This document shows, piece after piece, positions 1 through 5,672 of a stretch of DNA of 9,940 bases (within the stretch, counting starts at the first letter, position 1; each line of letters begins with the position of its first letter). Location of the stretch: positions 1-9,940 of the forward strand of contig CAYTPY010000073.1 of assembly GCA_964439725.1 (NCBI GenBank). The letters run 5' to 3'. This stretch comes from Croceibacterium_A sp964439725. GTDB lineage: Bacteria; Pseudomonadota; Alphaproteobacteria; Sphingomonadales; Sphingomonadaceae. Position numbers and translations under genes: made by a program. The notes beneath the pieces are model-generated. The model made no database searches. It was given only the letters and a program-made list of their open reading frames with translations, and was not told where the DNA came from.

Positions 1-119
1 CGCGTCCGCGCACCAGATATCTAGTCGAGGCCGCGCATTCACTTCCCCGCAGTGTTGAGGGCGGATAAGTCTATCAGCGCGTATCCGATTAGCCTGGCAA
101 GGGCGCAAGGAGGCGATGA
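1..119. other. Non-coding leader of the AI-2E gene
   Basis: I see no supported gene in this short stretch. It ends in the strong Shine-Dalgarno sequence of the downstream membrane-protein gene. A TTGAGG at 55-60 resembles a sigma-70 -35 box, but no convincing -10 box lies 16-18 nt downstream, so I do not call a promoter. Confidence 0.4.
107..113 (+). promoter_or_regulatory. Ribosome binding site deciding a GTG start
   Basis: AAGGAGG is a near-perfect anti-16S match. It lies 6 nt before the GTG at 120 and only 2 nt before an out-of-frame ATG at 116. The ATG frame stops after 11 codons (TGA at 149-151), whereas the GTG opens the 351-aa membrane protein. The spacing therefore supports GTG as the working start. 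Confidence 0.75.
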
Positions 120-1175
120 GTGCAGGACGAAACGCCACAAGGCGGTCGTGACCGGGTCTTCATCAGGCGCACACTCATCGTTCTCGCCCTGGCCGGGCTG
201 TTCTTCCTCTTGTGGCAACTTCGTTCTCTGCTTCTCCTGATCTTCGGGGCGATCCTCGTTGCTGTAATCCTGCGTTCCATCGCTCGGCCTATGCGCCGCT
301 ATGCCGGCGTACCTGACGGGTGGGCGGTCGCCGCGGCCGTCCTGCTCGTGACTTTAATCTTGGCTGCGGCCAGCTGGATGTTCGGCGCCCAGCTGAGCGC
401 GCAAATACAGTCGCTGACGGAAACCCTACCCGATGCGTGGAATTCGTTTGAACAGCGAGTGGGGGACGCAGATCTCGGCGAACAGCTCGAGCAGTGGATC
501 GAGGATGCGGCCCCCAGCGGAAGCGGCGTCCTTGCCAGCGTTAGCCGGTTTGCGCTCACGTTCATGGGCGGGCTGGCCGATCTGATCGTCGTGATCGTCG
601 GCGGCATTTTTCTCGCGGCGCAGCCGGATCTCTATCGAAGGGGGGCGATCGCCATGGTGCCTCCACATCGGCGCGCTCTGGCAAACGAAGCTCTAGACGA
701 AAGCGGCCATGCACTTCGCCAGTGGCTCAAAGCCCAGCTAATCTCGATGTCGGTTATAGGAACGATGGTGGGAATAGGGCTCTGGCTGTTGGGGGTGCCC
801 TCCGCCTTCGCTCTCGGGCTGTTAGCCGGCCTGCTTGAATTCATCCCGCTCGCCGGACCGTTTCTGGCCGCTCTGCCAGCGGTTCTGATCGCTCTTGCGG
901 TAAGCCCGGAGACGGCCCTTTGGACGATCGCGCTCTACCTCGTGGTTCAGCAGATTGAAGGTAACCTGCTGCAACCCATCGTTCAACAGTACGCCGTGGA
1001 ACTTCCCGCGGTGATACTGCTGTTTGCGTTGCTCGCATTTGGAACGATGTTTGGCGTACCGGGCATTGTATTGGCTGCGCCGCTGGCAGTGGTGTTATTT
1101 GTTCTGGTGAAGCGCCTTTACGTCAAGGAGGCACTCGACACGCAAATGGAGGCGCCCGCAGGCAGCGAGAATTGA
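120..1175 (+). CDS. AI-2E family transporter (PerM/TqsA-like membrane protein)
   Basis: This is a 351-aa polytopic inner-membrane protein of the AI-2E/PerM family (PF01594). Family members include TqsA, which exports autoinducer-2, and Na+(Li+)/H+ antiporters; substrates are unknown for most, so the substrate here is open. Hydrophobic segments lie at about residues 17-35, 36-55, 68-88, 148-168, 208-226, 232-258, 262-280 and 295-330. A soluble, charged stretch at about 90-145 falls between the third and fourth, as is usual for the family. Family-typical motifs are LLEFIPLAGPFLAALP (238-253), QQIEGNLLQPIV (277-288) and the late PGIVLAAPL (314-322). The length is normal. The start is GTG, chosen because AAGGAGG lies 6 nt upstream. 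The gene stands alone on the plus strand. The family assignment is firm and the function is not. Confidence 0.9.
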   Translation: MQDETPQGGRDRVFIRRTLIVLALAGLFFLLWQLRSLLLLIFGAILVAVILRSIARPMRRYAGVPDGWAVAAAVLLVTLILAAASWMFGAQLSAQIQSLTETLPDAWNSFEQRVGDADLGEQLEQWIEDAAPSGSGVLASVSRFALTFMGGLADLIVVIVGGIFLAAQPDLYRRGAIAMVPPHRRALANEALDESGHALRQWLKAQLISMSVIGTMVGIGLWLLGVPSAFALGLLAGLLEFIPLAGPFLAALPAVLIALAVSPETALWTIALYLVVQQIEGNLLQPIVQQYAVELPAVILLFALLAFGTMFGVPGIVLAAPLAVVLFVLVKRLYVKEALDTQMEAPAGSEN

Positions 1176-1274
1176 CCGCTGCGGGTCCGGCTTCGGGATC
1201 GATCTTGTTGTCGAGATACTGACTACAGAAAAGACTGGCCGAGACAGGCGCACAGCCACTATGCGCCCCGATCG

Positions 1275-1481
1275 ATGGCTATCGTAACAACTATCATGAA
1301 CACGGTGACAGGGCGGCCGATCCAGAAGATGACCTTCGGACGGATGCCCAAACCCTGGGCGAGCTTCAACCTCGCGACTGGAGAGCTGGTCACGGCCGAG
1401 CGGGTCGACGTCGGAAAGCCCGCGCCCGGCAAGTTCGTAGCCCCGGTGGATGTATGGGTGACGCTCAAGCCAACCGAGTAA
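1275..1481 (+). CDS. Small hypothetical protein, 61-68 aa
   Basis: I do not recognise this product. The frame encodes 68 residues from ATG 1275, or 61 from an in-frame ATG at 1296 (MNTVTGRPIQ). From codon 8 onward most codons end in G or C, as in the neighbouring real genes, while the first seven do not; this favours the later start. Neither ATG has a clear Shine-Dalgarno sequence. The protein is basic, has no signal peptide or membrane segment, and its C-terminal half (GKFVAPVDVWVTLKP) looks beta-rich. A compact hairpin begins 3 nt after the TAA. The frame is also open upstream of the ATG without a start codon, so a decayed 3' fragment of a larger gene is possible. The antisense frames here look like shadows. 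Confidence 0.4.
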   Translation: MAIVTTIMNTVTGRPIQKMTFGRMPKPWASFNLATGELVTAERVDVGKPAPGKFVAPVDVWVTLKPTE

Positions 1482-1503
1482 GGTCGTAGCCTCCGCTACG
1501 TCC
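1482..1503 (+). terminator. Hairpin just after the small ORF
   Basis: CGTAGC (1485-1490) pairs perfectly with GCTACG (1495-1500) around a CTCC loop. After one T-T mismatch, two more G-C pairs extend the stem (1482-1483 with 1502-1503). It starts right after the TAA of the 68-aa frame. No T tract follows, so intrinsic termination is uncertain. Confidence 0.3.
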
Positions 1504-1511
1504 CCTGAACC

Positions 1512-1537
1512 GGCACCGCAGGACGGCTCGCGGTGCC
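1512..1537. terminator. GC-rich hairpin between converging genes
   Basis: GGCACCGC (1512-1519) and GCGGTGCC (1530-1537) form a perfect 8-bp stem with a 10-nt loop. It lies 12 nt past the 3' end of the exonuclease gene and between genes that converge. This placement suits a shared transcript end or 3' stabiliser. There is no T tract on either side, so a classical Rho-independent terminator is not shown. Confidence 0.35.
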
Positions 1538-1549
1538 TCGGCAACCGCG

Positions 1550-2332
1550 TCAGGCGGCGCTCAACTCGACAATGACCGGAGCGTGATCGCTGGTTTTCGG
1601 CCAGGATCGGGGGCGCCGGTCAACTTCGGCCGAGCGCAAACGGGCTGCGGCTTGTGCGTTGAGCAGCACGTGATCGAGGCGTAGTCCGGCGTTGCGCTCG
1701 AAAGCCCCGCGCCAGTACTTCCAAAATGTGTAGATCGTCTCCGCGGGATGAAGGTGCCGCACGGCATCGGTCCAGCCGGCATTGAGGAGGCGGTGATAAG
1801 CGGCTTTGACTTCAGGCGCGAACAGCGCGTCATCGCGCCACCGTTCTGGAGCATAGACGTCGTGGTCGGTCGGCATGACATTGAAGTCGCCGGCCACGAC
1901 CACCGGGGCGTCGAGACCGCTCAGCGTGGCCAGATGGGCCTCAAGCCGGCTGAACCAGGCGAGCTTGAAATCGAATTTGGGCCCAGGACGCGGATTGCCA
2001 TTCGGCAGATAGAGACAGGCAACGAGCACCCCGTTGATCGCTGCCTCTATATAGCGGCTTTGGCTATCGGACGGATCGCCCGGCAGGCGGCGGCAGGTCT
2101 CGTGAATTTCGCCAACTCGGCTGAGCAGCGCCACGCCGTTCCAGCGGCTCTGGCCATGCCAGACCGCTTGATAGCCGGCGCGCTCGATCTCAGCCCTCGG
2201 AAACTTGTCCTGGGGCGCTTTGAGCTCCTGAAGGCATACGATGTCCGGATCAGCTAGCTCCAGCCAGCGCAACAGCACCGGCAGGCGCCCATTGACGCCG
2301 TTGACGTTGTAAGTCGCGATTCTCAATGGCAC
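1550..2332 (-). CDS. xth: Exodeoxyribonuclease III (AP endonuclease, Xth family)
   Basis: This 260-aa enzyme belongs to the endonuclease/exonuclease/phosphatase fold. The family cleaves DNA 5' of abasic sites and digests duplex DNA 3'->5' in base excision repair, using a divalent metal in the cytoplasm. The catalytic landmarks are all present: N9 in TYNVNG, E36 in LQELK, Y108 in YLPNG, D149 and N151 in GDFNV, D220 in LDHVL, and the D249-H250 pair in SDHAP. The length is close to the usual 260-270 residues. The start is GTG at 2332; the next possible start is TTG two codons in, and the protein must begin near there because RIATYNVNG is the conserved N-terminal strand. No Shine-Dalgarno is visible, and the start sits in a 14-bp palindrome. 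It lies 93 nt downstream of csbD and converges with the plus-strand genes. Confidence 0.93.
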   Translation of the reverse strand: MPLRIATYNVNGVNGRLPVLLRWLELADPDIVCLQELKAPQDKFPRAEIERAGYQAVWHGQSRWNGVALLSRVGEIHETCRRLPGDPSDSQSRYIEAAINGVLVACLYLPNGNPRPGPKFDFKLAWFSRLEAHLATLSGLDAPVVVAGDFNVMPTDHDVYAPERWRDDALFAPEVKAAYHRLLNAGWTDAVRHLHPAETIYTFWKYWRGAFERNAGLRLDHVLLNAQAAARLRSAEVDRRPRSWPKTSDHAPVIVELSAA

Positions 2333-2345
2333 CGCCGCGCGGCGG
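2332..2345. repeat. 14-bp perfect GC palindrome over the xth start
   Basis: CCGCCGCGCGGCGG equals its own reverse complement. It includes the first base of the xth GTG codon and the 13 bases before it, where a ribosome binding site would be expected. It could fold in the mRNA or be a dyad site. In GC-rich DNA a chance palindrome of this kind is not very surprising. Confidence 0.5.
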
Positions 2346-2389
2346 CCCAGCGGTCGGCGCTTGTTGTTGTATCAATGCGCCGCCCCGCC

Positions 2390-2425
2390 GGAACGCTTAA
2401 GGGTCGTCGTTCCGCAACGCTGCGG
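2390..2425. other. Two overlapping small stems after csbD
   Basis: Just past the csbD stop codon, CCGCA (2412-2416) can pair with TGCGG (2421-2425) around a 4-nt loop. GGAACG (2390-2395) can pair with CGTTCC (2408-2413) around a 12-nt loop. The two stems share bases 2412-2413 and cannot both form fully. They may mark the transcript end, but no T tract follows in the csbD direction. Confidence 0.25.
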
Positions 2426-2596
2426 CTACACCTTGTTGCCGAGCGCGCCCTTGATCTTGCCCTTGAGGTTCTGTGCCTCGCCCTTGCGCTCCTGTGCTTG
2501 GCCTTCCGCGCGGGTGGAGGGATCGCTCGAAGCCTGCTTGGCTTCGCCAGCGATCTCGTTGCCTATACCTTTTGCTTTGTCTTTCAATTCACCCAT
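2426..2596 (-). CDS. CsbD family stress protein
   Basis: This is a 56-aa hydrophilic, highly charged protein of the CsbD family, small proteins linked to general stress responses whose biochemical role is unknown. It starts MGELKDKAKGIGNEIAG and carries a second K-G-K repeat near the end (NLKGKIKGALG, 43-53). This A/G/K/E-rich pattern, predicted to be loosely helical, is typical of the family. There is no signal peptide or membrane segment, so it is likely cytoplasmic. The start at 2596 was preferred over an in-frame ATG eight codons earlier because AAGGAG sits 7 nt before it and the protein then begins with the canonical family N-terminus. The upstream gap carries an EcfG-like promoter, which fits the family's stress role. 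The gene is probably its own unit. Confidence 0.88.
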   Translation of the reverse strand: MGELKDKAKGIGNEIAGEAKQASSDPSTRAEGQAQERKGEAQNLKGKIKGALGNKV

Positions 2597-2634
2597 TGGG
2601 ATTCTCCTTATGGCCGGCATGGCCTCATGGAACC

Positions 2635-2659
2635 AACAAGGCCGACGGGCGAATGTTCC
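2635..2659 (-). promoter_or_regulatory. EcfG-like general-stress promoter of csbD
   Basis: On the minus strand, GGAAC (2659-2655) is followed after 16 nt by TGTT (2638-2635). The alphaproteobacterial sigma-EcfG consensus is GGAAC, 16-17 nt, CGTT, so this is a full -35 match and a 3-of-4 -10 match. It lies in the 65-nt gap upstream of csbD and would give a 5' UTR of roughly 30 nt that includes the Shine-Dalgarno. It is a pattern match only, although csbD-type genes are commonly in the PhyR/EcfG regulon of this class. Confidence 0.45.
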
Positions 2660-2661
2660 GC

Positions 2662-3354
2662 TTAACGCAGGTCGGGCGGCTCGGGTTGGCGCCCTGGGTT
2701 CGGCGGCTCCTGCGCACCGGCGGAAATCGGCGGCGCCGCGACTGTCTCTTGCGGGATCGGCGCGGGAACGGGTGGGGAAGGCTCTTCCTGCGTCTGAACG
2801 ATGGGGCCCGGTTCGCTCGCGGGACGGCGCGAGGCTAGCTCCTCTTCCAGCTGCGCGAAGAACGCGGCGTAAACCTTGCTGTCTAGAACCGGCTTCTCCC
2901 CGGTGACACCGAGCTGACCCGCCCCCGATGTTCCAACGGCGAAGGTGATGCGCACCCGGCTCGACCCGCCGCGCAGCTCTTCGACGAACGCCGACGCCAC
3001 GGGTGTCTGCGTCGCCCTCCCGACGCCGGTCGGGTCCACGCGCAAGCGTCCGCTGGACGGGGCGACGGCCGTGATCAGACCGCTTTCGAGGTCGGCGGAT
3101 TGCACCCTGTAACCGGAGTCGAGCAGGACCGTCATGACGCCGGCAAAGGTCGCTGGTTTCGGCGCCTCCAGTTCTCTGGATTGCAACTGCCGGAGCTCGC
3201 CGGCACTGAGCGACGGTTCGTCCGGCGCGGTAACCGAGCTGACCAGCGCGCTGCCGACCGAAGCTGCCTGCTGCACGGGGCTGCAGGCCCCCAGCGCGAA
3301 TAAGGATAGCAGAAGATGGCCGGGATTGCGGCGAACCAAGGTACGAAGTGTCAT
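2662..3354 (-). CDS. Putative lipoprotein with proline-rich C-terminus
   Basis: This is a 230-aa predicted lipoprotein. Basic residues (R4, R8, R9) precede a hydrophobic stretch, HLLLSLFALGAC, whose lipobox points to lipidation at C24. The residue after it is Ser, so outer-membrane sorting is plausible. The folded core is about residues 50-172: QSRELEAP, then FAGVMTVLLDSGYRVQSADLESG, where G81-Y82 and the D88...G92 pair stand out, then a beta-rich half ending in DSKVYAAFFAQLEEEL (158-173). I recall this arrangement from uncharacterised periplasmic or outer-membrane lipoproteins but cannot name the family. Residues 178-230 are proline-rich and probably disordered or wall-spanning. No clear Shine-Dalgarno precedes the ATG, but the signal peptide fixes the start region. 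It lies 83 nt downstream of the nar operon's last gene, so it may be separate. Confidence 0.8.
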   Translation of the reverse strand: MTLRTLVRRNPGHLLLSLFALGACSPVQQAASVGSALVSSVTAPDEPSLSAGELRQLQSRELEAPKPATFAGVMTVLLDSGYRVQSADLESGLITAVAPSSGRLRVDPTGVGRATQTPVASAFVEELRGGSSRVRITFAVGTSGAGQLGVTGEKPVLDSKVYAAFFAQLEEELASRRPASEPGPIVQTQEEPSPPVPAPIPQETVAAPPISAGAQEPPNPGRQPEPPDLR

Positions 3355-3437
3355 AAAGGGAAGGATCCCAGAACTGACGAGAGGTTCCGGACGCGTGATG
3401 TTGCGGAGTGTGGTTTGGAGCTGTGGGGTCGCTCAGC

Positions 3438-3647
3438 CTAGATCAGGAAGTAGATCGTCAGCGCCACGCAAATGACGACCACCACCAGCCAGATGATCGG
3501 CCAGCCTTCGCCCTCGCCCTCTTTGGCCGAGGCCGTGTCGATCGGAGCCGGCGTGACGTGGTCGGTGTCGTAAACGGTCTCGGTCGTCCGCTTCATTGCC
3601 GGGTTCAGCGGAGCACCGGTCGTTTCGCTCTTCTCCGTCTCGGTCAT
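3438..3647 (-). CDS. Small C-terminal single-span membrane protein, last nar operon gene
   Basis: I do not recognise a named family. The protein has 69 residues. Residues 1-48 are hydrophilic, with many Thr, Glu and Asp and a short acidic run (EGEGEG, 43-48). Residues 49-69 form one hydrophobic helix (WPIIWLVVVVICVALTIYFLI) that reaches the C-terminus, so it looks tail-anchored. There is no signal peptide and no positive charge after the helix, so the orientation is ambiguous. GGAGG lies 5 nt before the ATG, and that ATG overlaps the TGA of the preceding gene by 4 nt. The coupling makes it part of the nar operon. By analogy with small accessory subunits of other respiratory complexes it could stabilise NarI or assist assembly, but that is inference. 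The strong ribosome binding site and coupling make a real gene likely. Confidence 0.75.
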   Translation of the reverse strand: MTETEKSETTGAPLNPAMKRTTETVYDTDHVTPAPIDTASAKEGEGEGWPIIWLVVVVICVALTIYFLI

Positions 3648-3970
3648 CCGACCCTCCTTTCAGGCATGCGTTGACTTGCGTGGCAGCCGCAATCCGGAAC
3701 GTCGAGGCGCCAGCTGACCATCGCCAGAAGACAGACGGTGCCCGGGTCTTCCCGGTCACGGATGGCGGAGATTAGCGTCGCCCAATCTTCCTCGTCCGCA
3801 TGCGCCGTGAAATCGGCTACGGCGGAGCGGACCCAGGATGCCGCTCCCAATTGCTCGCGGGCGGCCGTTTCGGCGACCTTGGCCGCGAGTTCTGGGTCGG
3901 TGGCGGCAAGCCAGGCCTGGAAGTTGCCCGACGACGCACGCGCAGCGGCAAGCATGTCGCCGAGCATCAT
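3644..3970 (-). CDS. Uncharacterised 108-aa nar-operon protein with CGC motif
   Basis: I cannot name a family. The protein is 108 residues, mostly predicted helical, soluble and without a signal peptide. It begins MMLGDMLAAARASSGNFQAW, has an Asp/Glu-rich middle (HADEEDWATLISAIRDRED, 58-75) and ends with a cysteine group: C80, C94 and C96 in DCGCH, followed by H97. That group could bind metal. The frame is open far upstream, but the real start is the ATG at 3970: it overlaps the PPIase stop as ATGA and has GGAGAGG 10 nt before it. The upstream part of the open frame is only an arginine-rich shadow of the PPIase gene. Its own TGA overlaps the next ATG in the same way. Its position after narI and the PPIase suggests a role in nitrate reductase assembly or in the same growth condition. 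Confidence 0.78.
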   Translation of the reverse strand: MMLGDMLAAARASSGNFQAWLAATDPELAAKVAETAAREQLGAASWVRSAVADFTAHADEEDWATLISAIRDREDPGTVCLLAMVSWRLDVPDCGCHASQRMPERRVG

Positions 3971-4878
3971 GATGCGAAGCCCTCTCCGATCTGCACGCCT
4001 TCGACCTGGCCAGCTGCAGCGAGCGAGGCGATGTAGCGCGCCGCCCCGACCGACCAACTCCGCGCCTCGAGCATGTCGCGAATACGAGGCTCGACGATCT
4101 CGAACGGCAGCAGCCGACCCGGGATGCGGCGCTGGAGCCGCAGCACGTGCCAGCCGAAGCGGGAACGGATCGGTTCGCGCCCGGTCGTCCCCTCCTCGAG
4201 CGCCTCGATCCCGGCCTGAACCTGCGGAACCAGTTCGCCCCGGCGGATTTGCCCGAGCGATCCGTCCTGCTGAGCCGAAGCGCAGCCCGACCATGTACGT
4301 GCAGCTTGCGCGAAACGGTCGGCGCTGTCGCCCACATCCTCGGCAAGCGCCCGCGCCCGCGCTTCGGCGGCAGACCAGGCATCGTCTCCCTCGCCTTCGG
4401 GCTCGATTAGGATGTGCGCAGCTTCGAACAGATCCGGCGTACGGAAGCGGGCCTCGTTGGCTTCGTAGTAGCGCCGGCATTCCTCCTCGCCCGCCTGGGC
4501 CGGTTCGATCTGTCGTTCGAGAAGGCCGCGAACGAGCGCGTCGTCGTCATCCTCCAGCCGCCCTGCCTCATCGGGCTCTGCCTCGACCGGGAGCTGCAGC
4601 CGCCGCGCCTCCTGCAGCAGCAGCTCGCGCACCGCGAGTGCCCGCGCCGCTTCCATCCAGGCGGTTTCCGCGTCGGGAGCGGGATGGTGCTGGATTTCCT
4701 GAGCGATCGCCTCCGGCGTGATCTCCACCCCGTTCACCCGCACGTCGCCGAAGCTGGGAGGCGGCGGAATGGCTGGCTCCGGTCCGCCGCAACCGCCGCT
4801 CTCGCAGGCACTGGGCATCACCGGTTGAGGGCGTTGCTCGGGATCGCCGAGGTTGATGACGTCGAGATGCCGCATCAT
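3967..4878 (-). CDS. PpiC-type (parvulin/NifM-like) peptidyl-prolyl isomerase of the nar operon
   Basis: This 303-aa protein carries a parvulin domain at about residues 150-249. Diagnostic pieces are AAHILIEPEGE (153-163), DGSLGQIRRGELVP (205-218) and SRFGWHVLRL (239-248). Residues 46-148 form a helical SurA/NifM-like N-domain starting with VNGVEITPEAIAQEI. No signal peptide is seen, so it should act in the cytoplasm, where NarG and NarH are folded and loaded with cofactor. A PpiC-type isomerase also follows narI in Pseudomonas aeruginosa (PA3871), so the association is established; the client is not proven. Near the N-terminus C25 and C30 sit in CESGGCGG, outside the catalytic domain. Two adjacent ATGs exist: 4878 overlaps the narI stop as ATGA but is only 4 nt after GGAGG, while 4875 is 7 nt away. 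Either is possible. Confidence 0.9.
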   Translation of the reverse strand: MMRHLDVINLGDPEQRPQPVMPSACESGGCGGPEPAIPPPPSFGDVRVNGVEITPEAIAQEIQHHPAPDAETAWMEAARALAVRELLLQEARRLQLPVEAEPDEAGRLEDDDDALVRGLLERQIEPAQAGEEECRRYYEANEARFRTPDLFEAAHILIEPEGEGDDAWSAAEARARALAEDVGDSADRFAQAARTWSGCASAQQDGSLGQIRRGELVPQVQAGIEALEEGTTGREPIRSRFGWHVLRLQRRIPGRLLPFEIVEPRIRDMLEARSWSVGAARYIASLAAAGQVEGVQIGEGFAS

Positions 4879-5672
4879 GCGCCCTCCTGCCCGCTCTCGG
4901 CCATCTGCCGGAGCACCGTGGTTCCGCCATAGCTGGGTGCGGTTCCGGCTGGTCCTTGCGTCGGGGAATAGCCCGGCCGCTTCTTCGCCGAGCGCGAGCG
5001 GACGATCTGGAAACCAGGCCGCAGCAAGTACCAGATTGGGGCGCTCCAGATATGCACGAGCCGGGTGAACGGCGTAATCACGAACAGCGTCAATCCGAGA
5101 ACGATGTGCAGCTTATAGACAAGCGCCACGCCGGCGATGCTAGCGGGTGCGGCCGGGTCGAACGTCAGCACGCCCTGTGCCCAGCTCATGAAGCGCAACA
5201 TCTCGCTGCCGTCGAGGTGCTCGATCGTCCAATAGGTGGTGAGGATGCCGAGCACCAGTTGAAGCCACAGCAGGACCAGCACCATGATATCGCCCCACGA
5301 TGAACTGCGCCGGATGCGAGAATCGAACAGACGGCGGTGCAGCAGAAGTGTGCAACCTACGAAGGCGGCGACACCTGCGAGCCCTCCGACAACGAGCGCC
5401 GCGATCTGCTTGAAGCCGTGGCCAATGCCTAACGTGTCGATCACCGTTACCGGCGTCAGCAGGCCGACCAGGTGGCCGACCAGCAGTATCAATATGCCCA
5501 TGTGAAAAAGGTTGGAGCCGAGCATCATCTGCTTGCGCCGCAGGAACTGGCTCGATTGCGCGCGCCAGCTGTACTGCGCCGCGTCGAAGCGCATGATGCT
5601 ACCGACCACCAGGACGGTCACCGCAAAATAGGGATACCAGCCGAACGCCAACTGGTTCAGGAAATCGTTCAT
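4875..5672 (-). CDS. narI: Respiratory nitrate reductase gamma subunit, cytochrome b
   Basis: NarI anchors the complex in the inner membrane, oxidises quinol at the periplasmic side and passes electrons through two b-type haems to NarH. The protein is 265 aa with five hydrophobic spans (about 10-27, 52-74, 88-111, 127-148 and 184-206). All four haem ligands expected from E. coli NarI are present: H57 and H67 in LFHMGILILLVGHLVG, H189 in YKLHIVLG and H207 in RLVHIWS. The start is the ATG at 5672: it overlaps the narJ stop as ATGA, has AAGGAGG 7 nt upstream and begins MNDFLNQLAFGWYPY as the family does. A longer open frame back to 5789 is arginine-rich shadow. E. coli NarI is about 225 aa; the extra roughly 40 residues form a basic, Pro/Gly-rich cytoplasmic tail (about 225-265). 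Confidence 0.96.
   Translation of the reverse strand: MNDFLNQLAFGWYPYFAVTVLVVGSIMRFDAAQYSWRAQSSQFLRRKQMMLGSNLFHMGILILLVGHLVGLLTPVTVIDTLGIGHGFKQIAALVVGGLAGVAAFVGCTLLLHRRLFDSRIRRSSSWGDIMVLVLLWLQLVLGILTTYWTIEHLDGSEMLRFMSWAQGVLTFDPAAPASIAGVALVYKLHIVLGLTLFVITPFTRLVHIWSAPIWYLLRPGFQIVRSRSAKKRPGYSPTQGPAGTAPSYGGTTVLRQMAESGQEGA

Noticed and set aside
116..151. ATG-started 11-codon ORF before the AI-2E gene, as a possible leader peptide
   Set aside because: The ATG is only 2 nt from the Shine-Dalgarno sequence, too close for efficient initiation, and the same site serves the GTG at 120 well.
3360..3388. GGAAC at 3388-3384 as an EcfG promoter of the lipoprotein gene
   Set aside because: No CGTT-like -10 element occurs 16-17 nt downstream, where the sequence reads GATCC.
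3355..3437. Terminator at the end of the nar operon
   Set aside because: Only a 4-bp stem (GCTG/CAGC) can be drawn after the last gene and there is no T tract.
3971..4480. N-terminal extension of the 108-aa gene to a 278-aa protein
   Set aside because: The extension lies inside the PPIase gene and is arginine-rich without structure; the ATG at 3970 has a Shine-Dalgarno sequence and the ATGA overlap.
3738..4721. A 327-codon plus-strand frame opposite the PPIase gene
   Set aside because: It is extremely rich in Arg, Ala and Pro, typical of a shadow frame, while the minus-strand parvulin has clear motifs.
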